Below, piece by piece: positions 18,174 through 26,638 of a DNA stretch of 64,000 nucleotides. A program made the translations under genes and the position numbers. The notes beneath the pieces were generated by a model. It was not told the origin of the DNA, did no database searches, and was given only the letters and a program-made list of their open reading frames with translations. The first letter of the stretch is position 1, and every line of letters starts with the position of its first letter. Origin of the DNA: Enterococcus montenegrensis (lineage in GTDB: Bacteria > Bacillota > Bacilli > Lactobacillales > Enterococcaceae); contig NZ_CP120467.1 in the NCBI RefSeq assembly GCF_029983095.1, positions 2,402,501-2,466,500 of the forward strand. Direction: 5' to 3'.

Positions 18174-18920
18174 TTACAATAATTCCCACTGATAACTAAT
18201 CGCACTTAGTAAGTATAAGGGGGCTGTTTCTGTTCGTAAAATCCGTGGACCTAGACCGCATAATTTACCACCAGCTGCACGCATTTTTTCTATTTCACTA
18301 GGTGTAATCCCACCTTCTGGGCCAAAAATTGCGAGTAGGCGGCTGCCAGCTGGCAATTCTTGCAAAATTTGAACCAATTGGGCCTTTTCCCCTTCTTTAG
18401 CAGACTCTTCATAAGCTACGACAATTCCGTCGTATTCTGCTAATTTGTCCCACAATTGCCCTTCATTAGCTAAAAGTTCTACATTTGGCGTTAATTGCCG
18501 TTGTGATTGCTCAGCTGCTTCTTGGGCAATTTTTGTTAAACGTTGTTTTTTCTTTGCTAATTTTTTTTCATCCCATTTTACAACCGAACTTTGAGCAGGA
18601 AAGCCAATAAATTCATAGGCACCCAGTTCAGTTCCTTTTTGGACAATCCATTCCAACTTATCGCCTTTTGGATAACCACTGGCAATCGTAACCAAAAGAG
18701 GTAACTCTTTATTTTGCATTTCTTTGGCGACTTCCCTTAAAACGACCGCATTTTCTTCGACGGCGGTGATTTGGGCAATAATAGCAATCTGATCTTCATA
18801 AACCAGATATACTTTTTCTGCTGGCTTCATCCGCATGACACGAATCATATGATGAAAAGCTTCCCCTGCTAACCGGATTTCACCGCTTTGATATGGCGCG
18901 GAAATAAAGTAGCGTTGCAT
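18174..18920 (-). CDS. rsmE: 16S rRNA (uracil1498-N3)-methyltransferase
   Basis: This 248-residue SPOUT-class methyltransferase modifies U1498 of 16S rRNA. The N-terminal PUA-like domain begins MQRYFISAP, and the SAM-binding trefoil knot contains AIFGPEGGITPSEIEKM and LGPRILRTETAPLY, the family's diagnostic motifs. The gap to the prmA stop is one base, so the two are translationally linked. The AGAGGAAG ribosome site lies inside the end of prmA. Confidence 0.95.
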   Translation of the reverse strand: MQRYFISAPYQSGEIRLAGEAFHHMIRVMRMKPAEKVYLVYEDQIAIIAQITAVEENAVVLREVAKEMQNKELPLLVTIASGYPKGDKLEWIVQKGTELGAYEFIGFPAQSSVVKWDEKKLAKKKQRLTKIAQEAAEQSQRQLTPNVELLANEGQLWDKLAEYDGIVVAYEESAKEGEKAQLVQILQELPAGSRLLAIFGPEGGITPSEIEKMRAAGGKLCGLGPRILRTETAPLYLLSAISYQWELL

Positions 18921-18921
18921 C

Positions 18922-19869
18922 TTAAACTTCCTCTTTTTTCAAAATAATCGCAAACCAATCTTTTTGCTGCAAAATTTGCGCTACATAAAAGCCATAAGTG
19001 AATAAGACTTCCAGCACCTCATCTTTTTTATCTTCAATAATGCCAGAGACAATCAATGTTCCATCGGATTTTAATAAACGGTTGGCATCTGGAATCATTT
19101 TGATGATAATATCGGCTAAAATATTGGCAACGATAACATCAGCTTGAATTTCTACGCCATTTAATAAATCATTGGCACTTACTTGAACATCTTTTGCAAC
19201 TGGGTTTAAGTCCATATTTTCTTGAGCCGCGCGTACTGCTACTTCATCTAAATCAAAAGCATGAACGTCATTTGCGCCCAAAAACTTGCTGGCTATACTC
19301 AATACACCAGAACCTGTCCCCACATCCAGCAGCGTTTCACCACCGCGCAACGTCATTTCCAATGCTTGCAAAGTTAAATTAGTCGTTGGGTGTGTCCCTG
19401 TCCCAAAAGCCATGCCTGGATCTAATGTTATAATTTTTTCTTCTGGCATTAAAGTTGTATATTCTTCCCATTGGGGCACGATGGTTAGAAAACGTGTGAC
19501 CCGCACTGGATGATAATATTTTTTCCAAGCTGTTGCCCAATCCTGCTCAGAAACTTCACTCGTCGTAACAATATTTGCCCCAATAGCTAAACCAAATTCC
19601 GGTAATTTATTAATCTGGTCTTTGATAAAAGGCAATATTTCTGGTAAAAATGTCGTTTCGGGAAAATAAGCTTGAACTGTCGCTGCTCCTTTATCTAACT
19701 TAGTAAAGTTTTCTTTGTCTAACAATTCACCAAAAGCGTCAGATTGAAAATATTCTGCATCCAAACTATCTTCAATCGCAACTCCGCTAGCGCCAGCCTC
19801 CATTAAAATATTCGCTACAGCTTCCACCGCTTCACTAGCTGTTTCCACTTTAATTTCATTCCATTTCAT
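18922..19869 (-). CDS. prmA: Ribosomal protein L11 methyltransferase
   Basis: This 315-residue class I SAM-dependent methyltransferase trimethylates ribosomal protein L11. The N-terminal L11-recognition domain is followed by LDPGMAFGTGTHPTT, the SAM motif LLDVGTGSGVLSIAS and VVANILADII, which are typical of PrmA. The ribosome site AAAGGAG is correctly placed. It precedes rsmE in the common Firmicutes order. Confidence 0.95.
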   Translation of the reverse strand: MKWNEIKVETASEAVEAVANILMEAGASGVAIEDSLDAEYFQSDAFGELLDKENFTKLDKGAATVQAYFPETTFLPEILPFIKDQINKLPEFGLAIGANIVTTSEVSEQDWATAWKKYYHPVRVTRFLTIVPQWEEYTTLMPEEKIITLDPGMAFGTGTHPTTNLTLQALEMTLRGGETLLDVGTGSGVLSIASKFLGANDVHAFDLDEVAVRAAQENMDLNPVAKDVQVSANDLLNGVEIQADVIVANILADIIIKMIPDANRLLKSDGTLIVSGIIEDKKDEVLEVLFTYGFYVAQILQQKDWFAIILKKEEV

Positions 19870-19953
19870 TTTTGTGCTCCTTTATAAAAGTTTTCGCAAC
19901 AGCTGTTACAAACAGCCACTAAAATCAGTTATTCCTGCCTGTTTTTAACTATA

Positions 19954-20433
19954 TTAATAAGCAGGATAGGAAATATAACTATCCCCATCTTTTTTATAGC
20001 TGTTCATGATAGAAAATAAGACGTCATGATCAAAAGTTAGTGCAAAAACTTCTGCTGTTTCATCCGCCAAAAAATCCAGCAAATCACTTTGCCCCTCGTC
20101 TAAAACTAATTGTAAATAATCTACTAAACCATCTAACATCGCTTTTGGCATTCCCTTTTTTCCTTCATAGGGCAAGACAGCTAAATAGTCTGTTTCCTCA
20201 AATTTTGATTTTTGTGGATTAAATAATAAAATACCATCCTCAAATTCAATAATTTCTTCTTCTGATTCCACTCCAGCTGCATCATCAATTGTTAGTTTTG
20301 CCTTATTTTCAGCAAAAAGTCGCAGGACAATCTCAATGGTATGATTTTTCTTATCCCAATCTAGTGCAACATCATAATCGGGAATTTTTTTGGTTAGTGC
20401 TTCATCTAAATAAGTTAAAATATTGGTTTTCAT
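19954..20433 (-). CDS. DUF3013-like acidic cytosolic protein
   Basis: This 159-residue acidic soluble protein has no membrane segment. Motifs such as YDVALDWDKKNHTIEIVLRL, and the location between a 3-methyladenine glycosylase and prmA, fit the DUF3013 family found in enterococci and streptococci; this assignment rests on memory of the family. The ATG at 20433 begins two bases after the glycosylase stop, implying coupling. A longer frame would need a TTG inside the upstream gene. Confidence 0.55.
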   Translation of the reverse strand: MKTNILTYLDEALTKKIPDYDVALDWDKKNHTIEIVLRLFAENKAKLTIDDAAGVESEEEIIEFEDGILLFNPQKSKFEETDYLAVLPYEGKKGMPKAMLDGLVDYLQLVLDEGQSDLLDFLADETAEVFALTFDHDVLFSIMNSYKKDGDSYISYPAY

Positions 20434-20435
20434 TT

Positions 20436-21068
20436 CTATTTCCAGCCCCAATCTTCTGTAATTTTAGCTTTCTTTTGTTGTGAAATATAAGGATTGCCGG
20501 CAAGTGCATAACGCAATGGCATCTGCGTCCACTTTCCTTTATTGGGAATGCCGATACGTGGCAAGCGTAAAATTTCTTTGGGTTCTCGCTTTTTACTCGG
20601 CACAAGATGCAACGGACTCGAAAAAATCGAATCGCCATATAAATCTTTGCTAATCCCTAAAGCAGCCACTAATTTTCCTGGACCATTACTAATTTCTGGG
20701 CCGTATTTGCCACCACGATTTGCTTGCATTAATGAAATGCCCGCAGCCGGTTCAATCCCTCTGATCATGACCCCTTGAGGAATACCGGACTTTTGAGTGA
20801 CCATATTCAAAATTAAATGGGTATGCATGGTATACAAATAAATCGAGCCCGCTTTTTCATACATCGCACGAACTCGTGGTGTTTTGCGCATGCCATAACT
20901 ATGGGCAGCTTCATCTTCCGGACCTAGGTAAGCTTCACAGTCGACGATATAACCACCAGTAGTTCCTTTTGGCGTCACATTTTCTACATACATCCCAATC
21001 AAATACTCAGCAATTTCCGGTGTCGTTTTTGTATTAAAAATTTCTTGTGCTTCATTTAATGTACTCAT
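20436..21068 (-). CDS. DNA-3-methyladenine glycosylase, AAG/MPG family
   Basis: This 210-residue base-excision repair enzyme of the alkyladenine glycosylase type excises alkylated purines. Diagnostic pieces are TTGGYIVDCEAYLGPEDEAAHS (catalytic Glu in VDCEAYLG), the MRKTPRVRAMY segment and the region SNGPGKLVAALGIS. The start at 21068 is eight bases after AAGG; an ATG nine bases earlier is too close to the ribosome site. It is the first gene of an operon running into the DUF3013-like gene, prmA, rsmE and the DeoC-like gene. Confidence 0.9.
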   Translation of the reverse strand: MSTLNEAQEIFNTKTTPEIAEYLIGMYVENVTPKGTTGGYIVDCEAYLGPEDEAAHSYGMRKTPRVRAMYEKAGSIYLYTMHTHLILNMVTQKSGIPQGVMIRGIEPAAGISLMQANRGGKYGPEISNGPGKLVAALGISKDLYGDSIFSSPLHLVPSKKREPKEILRLPRIGIPNKGKWTQMPLRYALAGNPYISQQKKAKITEDWGWK

Positions 21069-21412
21069 CTCATTCACCTTCCCTCATTGTACACAAAAGA
21101 CCTGCTTCTGACCATGAAATCAGTTGGTTTTTAAGGATTTTCCACAATTTCAAAAGATTTAATTGTCAAAAAGCTATGTTATACTTTAACCATCCTATAT
21201 TGTATTCTAAAAAAAATCAGAAAAAGCCAAACTAGCGAATTTCTCTTTAAAAAAATATCCCCCTATTCTGACGTTTTTTGTCTGTTGCACGTTTTCAAAA
21301 TTTCAAAAAATTGACATGGGATACGGGATCAAAAAGTTAGCAACACTATTTTTTAAAGAGCTGCATTTTAGCTTACAACACACTATAAACCCTACAAAGG
21401 AGGCTTGCTCTC
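21069..21412. other. Divergent intergenic region between the glycosylase gene and rarA
   Basis: This 344-base AT-rich region holds divergent promoters. An extended -10 (TGTTATACT, 21177-21185) points toward rarA. A perfect TTGACA occurs at 21311-21316, but only a poor -10 (AAGTTA) lies 17 bases on. No ORF or clear RNA structure is seen. Confidence 0.4.
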
Positions 21413-22714
21413 ATGCAAAAGCCACTTGCTTTTCGCATGCGTCCCCGTAATTTAGATGAAGTGGTCGGCCAACAACAATTGGTAGGCCCAGGCAAAATTA
21501 TCCGACGTATGGTGGAAGCCAAAATGTTATCTTCTATGATTTTATATGGACCACCTGGAACTGGTAAAACCAGTATTGCCTCAGCAATTGCTGGTTCGAC
21601 CAAATACGCTTTTCGGATGCTAAATGCGGCAACAGATACCAAAAAAGATTTACAAGTTGTCGCCGAAGAAGCCAAGATGAGTGGGACAGTCATTTTATTA
21701 TTAGATGAGGTCCATCGCCTAGATAAAACCAAGCAGGACTTTCTTTTACCTCATTTAGAAAGCGGCAGTATTATTATGATTGGTGCTACAACTGAAAATC
21801 CCTATATTACAATTAATCCAGCGATTCGCAGTCGATGCCAAATTTTTGAAGTCAAACCCCTTTCAGAAGCTGATATTTTGCAAGCTGTTGATCTCGCGTT
21901 AAGTGATTCTAAACGAGGCTTAGGAGATTTTCCTGTTAAAATTGATGAAGACGCACGCCTTCATTTATCCCGCGCTACCAATGGTGACCTGCGCAGCGCC
22001 TTAAACGGACTGGAACTAGCCGTTCGCTCTACGCCAGAAAAAGACGGAGTAATTCATTTAACCCTTAGTATCATTGAAGAATGTATCCAAAGAAAAGCCC
22101 TTACCCACGATAAAGACGGCGATGCCCATTACGATGTTATTTCAGCCTTTCAAAAATCAATTCGCGGTAGCGACGTGGACGCCGCACTGCATTATTTAGG
22201 ACGGCTAGTTGAAGCCGGGGATTTAGCGATTATTTGTCGCCGCTTAATGGTTATTGGCTACGAAGATATTGGCTTAGCAAATCCCGCCGCTGCGGCACGA
22301 ACTGTCAATGCGGTTTTAGCGGCTGAACGTCTTGGTCTGCCAGAAGCACGAATTCCACTAGCAGATTGTGTCGTTGATTTATGTTTATCGCCTAAATCAA
22401 ATTCTGCTTATGCCGCTCTTGATGCTGCCATTACTGATATTAGAACAGGAGCTACAGGGGATGTTCCCGATCACTTACGGGACAGTCACTACAAAGGGGC
22501 AAAAGATTTAGAGCGGGGAGTGGGTTATCAATATCCCCACAACTTCGAAGATTTTTGGGTTAATCAACAGTATCTCCCCGATAAAATCAAAGACGCGCAT
22601 TATTATCACCCTAAAGCATCGGGAAAATATGAACAAGCATTAGGCCAACAATATTATCGTATCAAAGATTGGCAGCATAAAAGGCGACAAACCAAAAAGC
22701 TGTCAGATAGTTAA
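21413..22714 (+). CDS. rarA: Replication-associated recombination protein A (AAA+ ATPase)
   Basis: This 433-residue MgsA/RarA/WRNIP1-type ATPase acts at stalled replication forks. Walker A is GPPGTGKTS (near residue 45), Walker B is ILLLDEVHRLDK, and sensor 1 is GATTENPY. The C-terminal tetramerisation domain includes CRRLMVIGYEDIGLANP and the end RGVGYQYPHNFEDFW. The AAAGGAGG ribosome site is well spaced. A 6S RNA gene follows, as in several relatives. Confidence 0.95.
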   Translation: MQKPLAFRMRPRNLDEVVGQQQLVGPGKIIRRMVEAKMLSSMILYGPPGTGKTSIASAIAGSTKYAFRMLNAATDTKKDLQVVAEEAKMSGTVILLLDEVHRLDKTKQDFLLPHLESGSIIMIGATTENPYITINPAIRSRCQIFEVKPLSEADILQAVDLALSDSKRGLGDFPVKIDEDARLHLSRATNGDLRSALNGLELAVRSTPEKDGVIHLTLSIIEECIQRKALTHDKDGDAHYDVISAFQKSIRGSDVDAALHYLGRLVEAGDLAIICRRLMVIGYEDIGLANPAAAARTVNAVLAAERLGLPEARIPLADCVVDLCLSPKSNSAYAALDAAITDIRTGATGDVPDHLRDSHYKGAKDLERGVGYQYPHNFEDFWVNQQYLPDKIKDAHYYHPKASGKYEQALGQQYYRIKDWQHKRRQTKKLSDS

Positions 22715-22746
22715 AGATAGCGATTACAAAAACAAAAGCAATCTGG

Positions 22747-22775
22747 TTGCTACTTTTGTCCCCCTATGCTACTAT
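22747..22775 (+). promoter_or_regulatory. Candidate promoter of the 6S RNA gene
   Basis: TTGCTA (22747-22752) and TACTAT (22770-22775) are spaced 17 bases apart, placing the start near 22780, where the outer 6S stem begins. Each element matches the consensus at four of six positions. Confidence 0.4.
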
Positions 22776-22777
22776 GT

Positions 22778-22992
22778 AAGTGGGAATTCTGTGATGTACG
22801 AGTTATCCTTTTTGTGTGTTGACCGAACATTTTTATTGATATATTGGGATCCGTCCTGTGTGTGAGTTGGTAACATGCCTTTTCTTTTGGTAGTTCGATA
22901 CTTAAACCGTGGAACCCACCTGCTAGAAATTGCGGGATCAATACTATGGGACGAATAACGGCATCTACGGATATTACCCATTCTTTATGAAT
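22778..22992 (+). ncRNA. ssrS: 6S RNA (SsrS-type regulator of RNA polymerase)
   Basis: The roughly 215-base region after rarA folds as 6S RNA. The ends pair (AAGTGGGAAT with ATTACCCATTCTT, with bulges), and inner stems include GATG with CATC and GTTAT with ATAAC, leaving a large central bubble. TTGACCGAAC at 22819-22828 is the exact complement of GUUCGGUCAA, the start of the product RNA that B. subtilis 6S-1 templates, as I recall it. A terminator follows immediately. 6S RNA traps housekeeping RNA polymerase in stationary phase. No protein is credible here. The exact 5' end is uncertain by several bases. Confidence 0.87.
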
Positions 22993-22995
22993 GTA

Positions 22996-23029
22996 GCCGC
23001 CTGTCTTTTGACAGACGGCTTTTATTTTT
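22996..23029 (+). terminator. Terminator of the 6S RNA gene
   Basis: A 10-bp stem with one mismatch (22996-23005 and 23010-23019, TTTT loop) is followed by TTTTATTTTT. Confidence 0.9.
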
Positions 23030-23053
23030 AGCTTAGAAATGGAGTTTACTTTT

Positions 23054-23326
23054 ATGATTCGTGTTTTAGTCATTTTATTTGCTTTATTGTTATTACTTTT
23101 AAGTTATGTTTTATTGAAAAAACCGCAATTATTAACCCCATTATTAATACAAGAGGAAATTCCGAGCTTTTTAAAAACCTATGGTCACTTCTATTTAACC
23201 TTTGGTATTTTGGGCTTCATTGCAGCAATCATCAATTTAAAAATCATTATTTTGCTTTATATTTTTCTTGTCCTTATACTTGCAGCAAGTTTTAGTCTAA
23301 AGCTAGCAAAATCACTCAAAAAATAA
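23054..23326 (+). CDS. Small three-span membrane protein of unknown function
   Basis: This 90-residue protein is almost entirely hydrophobic, with spans near residues 3-20, 43-60 and 62-80 and a basic C-terminus (KLAKSLKK). The ATG at 23054 lies nine bases after GGAG. It is separated from 6S RNA by a terminator. I do not recognise the family; it may be a small structural or stress membrane protein. Confidence 0.6.
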   Translation: MIRVLVILFALLLLLLSYVLLKKPQLLTPLLIQEEIPSFLKTYGHFYLTFGILGFIAAIINLKIIILLYIFLVLILAASFSLKLAKSLKK

Positions 23327-23439
23327 TTCTGATTTTGATAGCTTCTTTTTTGCAATTCACCTAAAGTAGTTTACAATAAAATTGTAGCTAACAAGATGCT
23401 TTGTAGTTAGGGCGTTGTAAATGTAAAGGAGTGGGTAAA

Positions 23440-23913
23440 ATGTTACAACAATATAAAACAATTATGGTGGCAGTCGATGGTTCTAGTGAAGCTGAACTTG
23501 CCTTCAGAAAAGCTGTCAATGTAGCAAAGCGAAACGAGGCAAAACTATTAATTGCCCACGTTATTGATACAAGAGCTTTTCAAACAGTTTCCTCTTTTGA
23601 TGGTATGTTAGCTGAACAGGCCACAGAAATGGCCAAACAAACATTAGCAGATTATACCGATTATGCAAAAAAACAAGAATGCCATGATATTAATACCGTT
23701 ATTGAATATGGTGCACCAAAACCTATCATTGCAAAACAATTACCACAAGAACACAACGTAGATCTAATTATGCTAGGGGCTACCGGGTTAAATGCAGTAG
23801 AGCGTCTCTTTATCGGTTCTGTTTCTGAATATGTTATCCGTAACGCACCTTGTGATGTTTTAGTTGTCCGAACTGACTTAAATAACAAAGTTGTCAAAGA
23901 AGAAAAAGAATAA
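23440..23913 (+). CDS. Universal stress protein (UspA family)
   Basis: This 157-residue UspA-fold protein has the N-terminal strand and acidic residue of the family (TIMVAVDGSSEAE). It also has the ATP-binding loop of the binding subclass (LGATGLNAVERLFIGSVSEYVIRNAPCDVLVVR, i.e. G-2x-G-9x-G(S)). The AAAGGAG ribosome site is eight bases before the ATG. It is monocistronic with a long terminator. These proteins help survival under starvation and other stresses; the exact target is unknown. Confidence 0.92.
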   Translation: MLQQYKTIMVAVDGSSEAELAFRKAVNVAKRNEAKLLIAHVIDTRAFQTVSSFDGMLAEQATEMAKQTLADYTDYAKKQECHDINTVIEYGAPKPIIAKQLPQEHNVDLIMLGATGLNAVERLFIGSVSEYVIRNAPCDVLVVRTDLNNKVVKEEKE

Positions 23914-23956
23914 GCAACAGTCTGTGTTTGCGTGTTGCATTCCTTAAAAACAAATA

Positions 23957-24023
23957 ATACCTAAAGATTCCTAGTGTTACGAGCTTATAAGCTGGTAATG
24001 CTGATATCTTTAGGTATTTTTTT
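23957..24023 (+). terminator. Long-stem terminator after the Usp gene
   Basis: Outer arms ATACCTAAAGAT and ATCTTTAGGTAT enclose an inner stem (AGUGUUAC with GUAAUGCU, using wobble pairs) and an AGC/GCT tip. The tail is TTTTTTTT-rich. Confidence 0.88.
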
Positions 24024-24072
24024 ATGAGAAAAAAGTAAGAACAAAATTCATCCACGCCGTTTTTTTATTTTT

Positions 24073-25191
24073 CTAGCGGGCTAGCACACAACGATTGATA
24101 TGATCATTAATACAAGTTTGTAAACTAATCCGTTCACCTTTTTCATCTAACATGCGTGGTAAAACGTCGTCTTTTAAGTCATTGGCATTATATCCTTCAT
24201 CCGTCACATCAACGACCTCGTACACATGATATGTTTTTTGCTTACCATTATCATCATAAACAGTGATCGGCGCTCCTACATAAAGCTCCATTACCGTCGC
24301 AAAATCACCGGGATTATGTCCAATAAAATGTGTTGGTGCACTATCGTCCACAAGCCCTTTTCCAAGCCAAGTAGCGGCTCCTTCATCAGGAGCAGAATTA
24401 GCACCTGTCGCATGCGAATAAGAAATTGTCTGACCGTTAAACTGGATAACTGAAGTAAACTTGTCAGATGACTTCAAATCATCCTTTGTTGTAGGTGAAG
24501 CTAGACTCTCAGCAGAACTTTCTTTTTGCGGCGTTTTTGCCGTATTGGGTGCTGTTGTCTTTTTCAAACTATTTTGAAGAGACAGTGGCTGTTCTAATTT
24601 TTCCGCGTGACTACTCGTGCTGGAAACAATTTCTACTACTACTTCTTTTTTAGCAGTATTTCCTGCCTGATCTTTTGCGCTTATCACCACAGTCTGCTTA
24701 CCAACTTTATTTGTATCAACTGCGCTAATTTTACTTTTATTTAAGGAAATAATTCCATCAACCGTGTCATAAATTGAGAAATAGTCCGCCCAATCAATTT
24801 TGGTATTGTGGGGAATGACTAAGGCTTTTTTTTGTTTGATAATAGGTTTTGTTTGATCAACGATTCGAACCGTAATCTGCCGGGTAATGACTTCATCAAA
24901 TTGAATATAAACCTTAATTGGGACCTCATAAGTTCCTGGTTGCATATTCTGGATGAATTCTAAATTAGGGACATCTACTTTTGTCACGCGGGGAATTTTA
25001 TTGACATGGGCTGCTGCAAGTAAGGCCTCTTTCGTCACGACTTCTTTGGCGCTAGCGTCAAATGTTACATTTTCGACTAATACTTGATCCAAGCGTCGCT
25101 TGGCACTTGCATAAACTTTAAAAAAGCTAATACTAACAACTATCAGACAAAGCAACGTTAAACTCGCCAGTAGCAATTCGCGTTTTTTCAT
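24073..25191 (-). CDS. Sortase-type transpeptidase with an extracellular Ig-like (DUF5011-type) stalk
   Basis: This 372-residue protein has an N-terminal membrane anchor (about residues 6-26). Beta-rich repeats follow, including IRIVDQTKPIIKQKKALVIP and VVISAKDQAGNTAKKEVVVEI, typical of bacterial Ig-like/DUF5011 domains. A Ser/Thr/Lys-rich linker (about residues 190-240) then leads to a sortase domain. The catalytic triad is visible as His in THFIGHNPG, Cys in LQTCIND and Arg in INRCVLAR. Sortases attach or polymerise surface proteins at the cell wall. The stalk would hold the active site away from the membrane. No LPXTG substrate is adjacent. The start at 25191 is supported by a GGTGG ribosome site. 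Confidence 0.82.
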   Translation of the reverse strand: MKKRELLLASLTLLCLIVVSISFFKVYASAKRRLDQVLVENVTFDASAKEVVTKEALLAAAHVNKIPRVTKVDVPNLEFIQNMQPGTYEVPIKVYIQFDEVITRQITVRIVDQTKPIIKQKKALVIPHNTKIDWADYFSIYDTVDGIISLNKSKISAVDTNKVGKQTVVISAKDQAGNTAKKEVVVEIVSSTSSHAEKLEQPLSLQNSLKKTTAPNTAKTPQKESSAESLASPTTKDDLKSSDKFTSVIQFNGQTISYSHATGANSAPDEGAATWLGKGLVDDSAPTHFIGHNPGDFATVMELYVGAPITVYDDNGKQKTYHVYEVVDVTDEGYNANDLKDDVLPRMLDEKGERISLQTCINDHINRCVLAR

Positions 25192-25588
25192 GAGTTCCAC
25201 CACCCTTCAACTTCTCGGTTTGTTTTTTTATGGTCACAAAAAATAAATTTTATTATTTTTAAAGAATAAAATAATATTATTTTCCCATTGCTATTCACCA
25301 TTATTATAAAGGCTATCGTCTCATTAAGTTACCTCATATGCACTCTTTTTTCAATTAAATAACCCTCATTTTATGAACGCAATTACGTCATTTAATTAAT
25401 ACCTATTTCATTATTTTAATGTAACGCATGTTTTTTATTCAGCAGATTTTGGGACTAGAGACATTGGCTTGAATTGTCTTTCAAAAAATTCGGCTTCTGG
25501 CCTGTAATTGCTGTTACTCTGTTTATCTAAATACACCAGTTAAAGGGTAGAGTATTATTCGCACAATTTAATTGGTCGTGTTAAAATC
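25192..25588. other. AT-rich intergenic region between the sortase and metal exporter genes
   Basis: About 400 bases separate two divergent genes. I see no ORF with a ribosome site and no clear consensus promoter. Its plus-strand end runs into the strong hairpin at 25589. Confidence 0.4.
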
Positions 25589-25633
25589 AACTTACATATG
25601 ATTAAACAGTCATATGTAAGTTTTTTATTTTTT
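25589..25633 (+). promoter_or_regulatory. Perfect 13-bp dyad with T tract upstream of the metal exporter gene (attenuator or operator)
   Basis: Arms AACTTACATATGA and TCATATGTAAGTT (25589-25601, 25610-25622) surround an eight-base loop and are followed by TTTTTTATTTTTT. As RNA it is a strong intrinsic terminator 55 bases upstream of the gene. As DNA its ATATGA...TCATAT form resembles operators of ArsR-type zinc sensors. A possible -10 (TATGAT, 25597-25602) lies inside it. Confidence 0.6.
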
Positions 25634-25688
25634 ACCTCTTTATAAAAATGTGCTTAATATTTATCGAATGAAATTGGAGGTCATCCTT

Positions 25689-26585
25689 ATGCATGAGCAT
25701 CATTTACACACACCCACCACAAAAACTAAACGCGCTTTTAAAATTGGAATTATTATTAATCTCTTATTTGTTGTAATTGAGACTATTTTTGGTTTTTCGG
25801 CCAACTCTTTGTCTTTAGTCGCCGATGCCGGTCACAATTTAAGTGATGTTTTAGGACTAGTTATTTCGTGGATCGCAATCTTGTTAAGCGCCCGTCCACG
25901 AACAGCAACTAGAACTTACGGCTACAAACGCAGTTCTATTTTAGCGGCCCTATTTAATGCTATCTTTTTATTAGTGGCTATTGGTGGCATCTTAGTTGAG
26001 GCCATTTCTCGTTTGCAAAATAGTCAACCCGTTGCTGAAAATAAGGTCATTCTAGTAGCTTTAGTTGGAATTATTATCAATGGTTTTACTGCCTACCTCT
26101 TTATGAAAGACCAGCAACACGACTTAAATGTAAAGGGCGCCTTTTTGCATATGGCAGCTGATACATTAGTTTCTGTTGGCGTTGTCCTAGCAGCTATTAT
26201 CGTTAAATTTACCAATTGGTTCTGGCTAGATCCTGTCATTAGTTTAATCATTGCTGGGATTATTTTTATCGGTACTTGGGGATTACTAAAAGGTGCTGTG
26301 AACTTATCTTTAGATGCTGTTCCAGAAGCTGTAGATTATGATGAAGTTAAAAAATTTATTGAAAATAAGCCAACCGTATTAGCCATTCACGATCTTCATA
26401 TTTGGGGATTAAGCACCACCGAAAATGCACTAACAGTCCACGTTTGTCGTGATACGTTAGCAGATAACAATCAATTTTTGGAGAACTTGGATCATGAGCT
26501 GACGAAAAATTTTGTCTTATCTCATATTACAATCCAAGTTGAACTTGGAGAAATCAGTGATGAATCGGTGAAACATAGTATTTAA
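25689..26585 (+). CDS. czcD: CDF-family cation efflux protein (CzcD-like)
   Basis: This 298-residue cation diffusion facilitator exports Zn or related divalent metals in exchange for protons. It has six membrane spans. The metal site of the second span is in DAGHNLSDVLG and that of the fifth in HMAADTLVSVGV, matching the HD-HD arrangement of zinc-selective members. A His-rich N-terminus (MHEHHLHT) and the C-terminal cytoplasmic domain (DLHIWGLSTTENALTVHV) are present. The start is the ATG eight bases after GGAGG. A dyad/terminator-like element upstream suggests metal-dependent control. Confidence 0.9.
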   Translation: MHEHHLHTPTTKTKRAFKIGIIINLLFVVIETIFGFSANSLSLVADAGHNLSDVLGLVISWIAILLSARPRTATRTYGYKRSSILAALFNAIFLLVAIGGILVEAISRLQNSQPVAENKVILVALVGIIINGFTAYLFMKDQQHDLNVKGAFLHMAADTLVSVGVVLAAIIVKFTNWFWLDPVISLIIAGIIFIGTWGLLKGAVNLSLDAVPEAVDYDEVKKFIENKPTVLAIHDLHIWGLSTTENALTVHVCRDTLADNNQFLENLDHELTKNFVLSHITIQVELGEISDESVKHSI

Positions 26586-26593
26586 TCAAAAGA

Positions 26594-26638
26594 ACTGCCT
26601 GAATCACACTATTTGTGTGAATCAGACAGTCCTTTTTT
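26594..26638. terminator. Terminator between czcD and hrtA
   Basis: A 16-bp stem with one mismatch (26594-26609, 26615-26630) lies between convergent genes. The tail CCTTTTTT is on the plus side. Confidence 0.88.

Noticed and set aside
22750..23073. Open frames on the minus strand (107 and 69 codons) over the region after rarA
   Set aside because: They overlap a strongly supported 6S RNA and its terminator, lack ribosome sites and have no protein-like composition.
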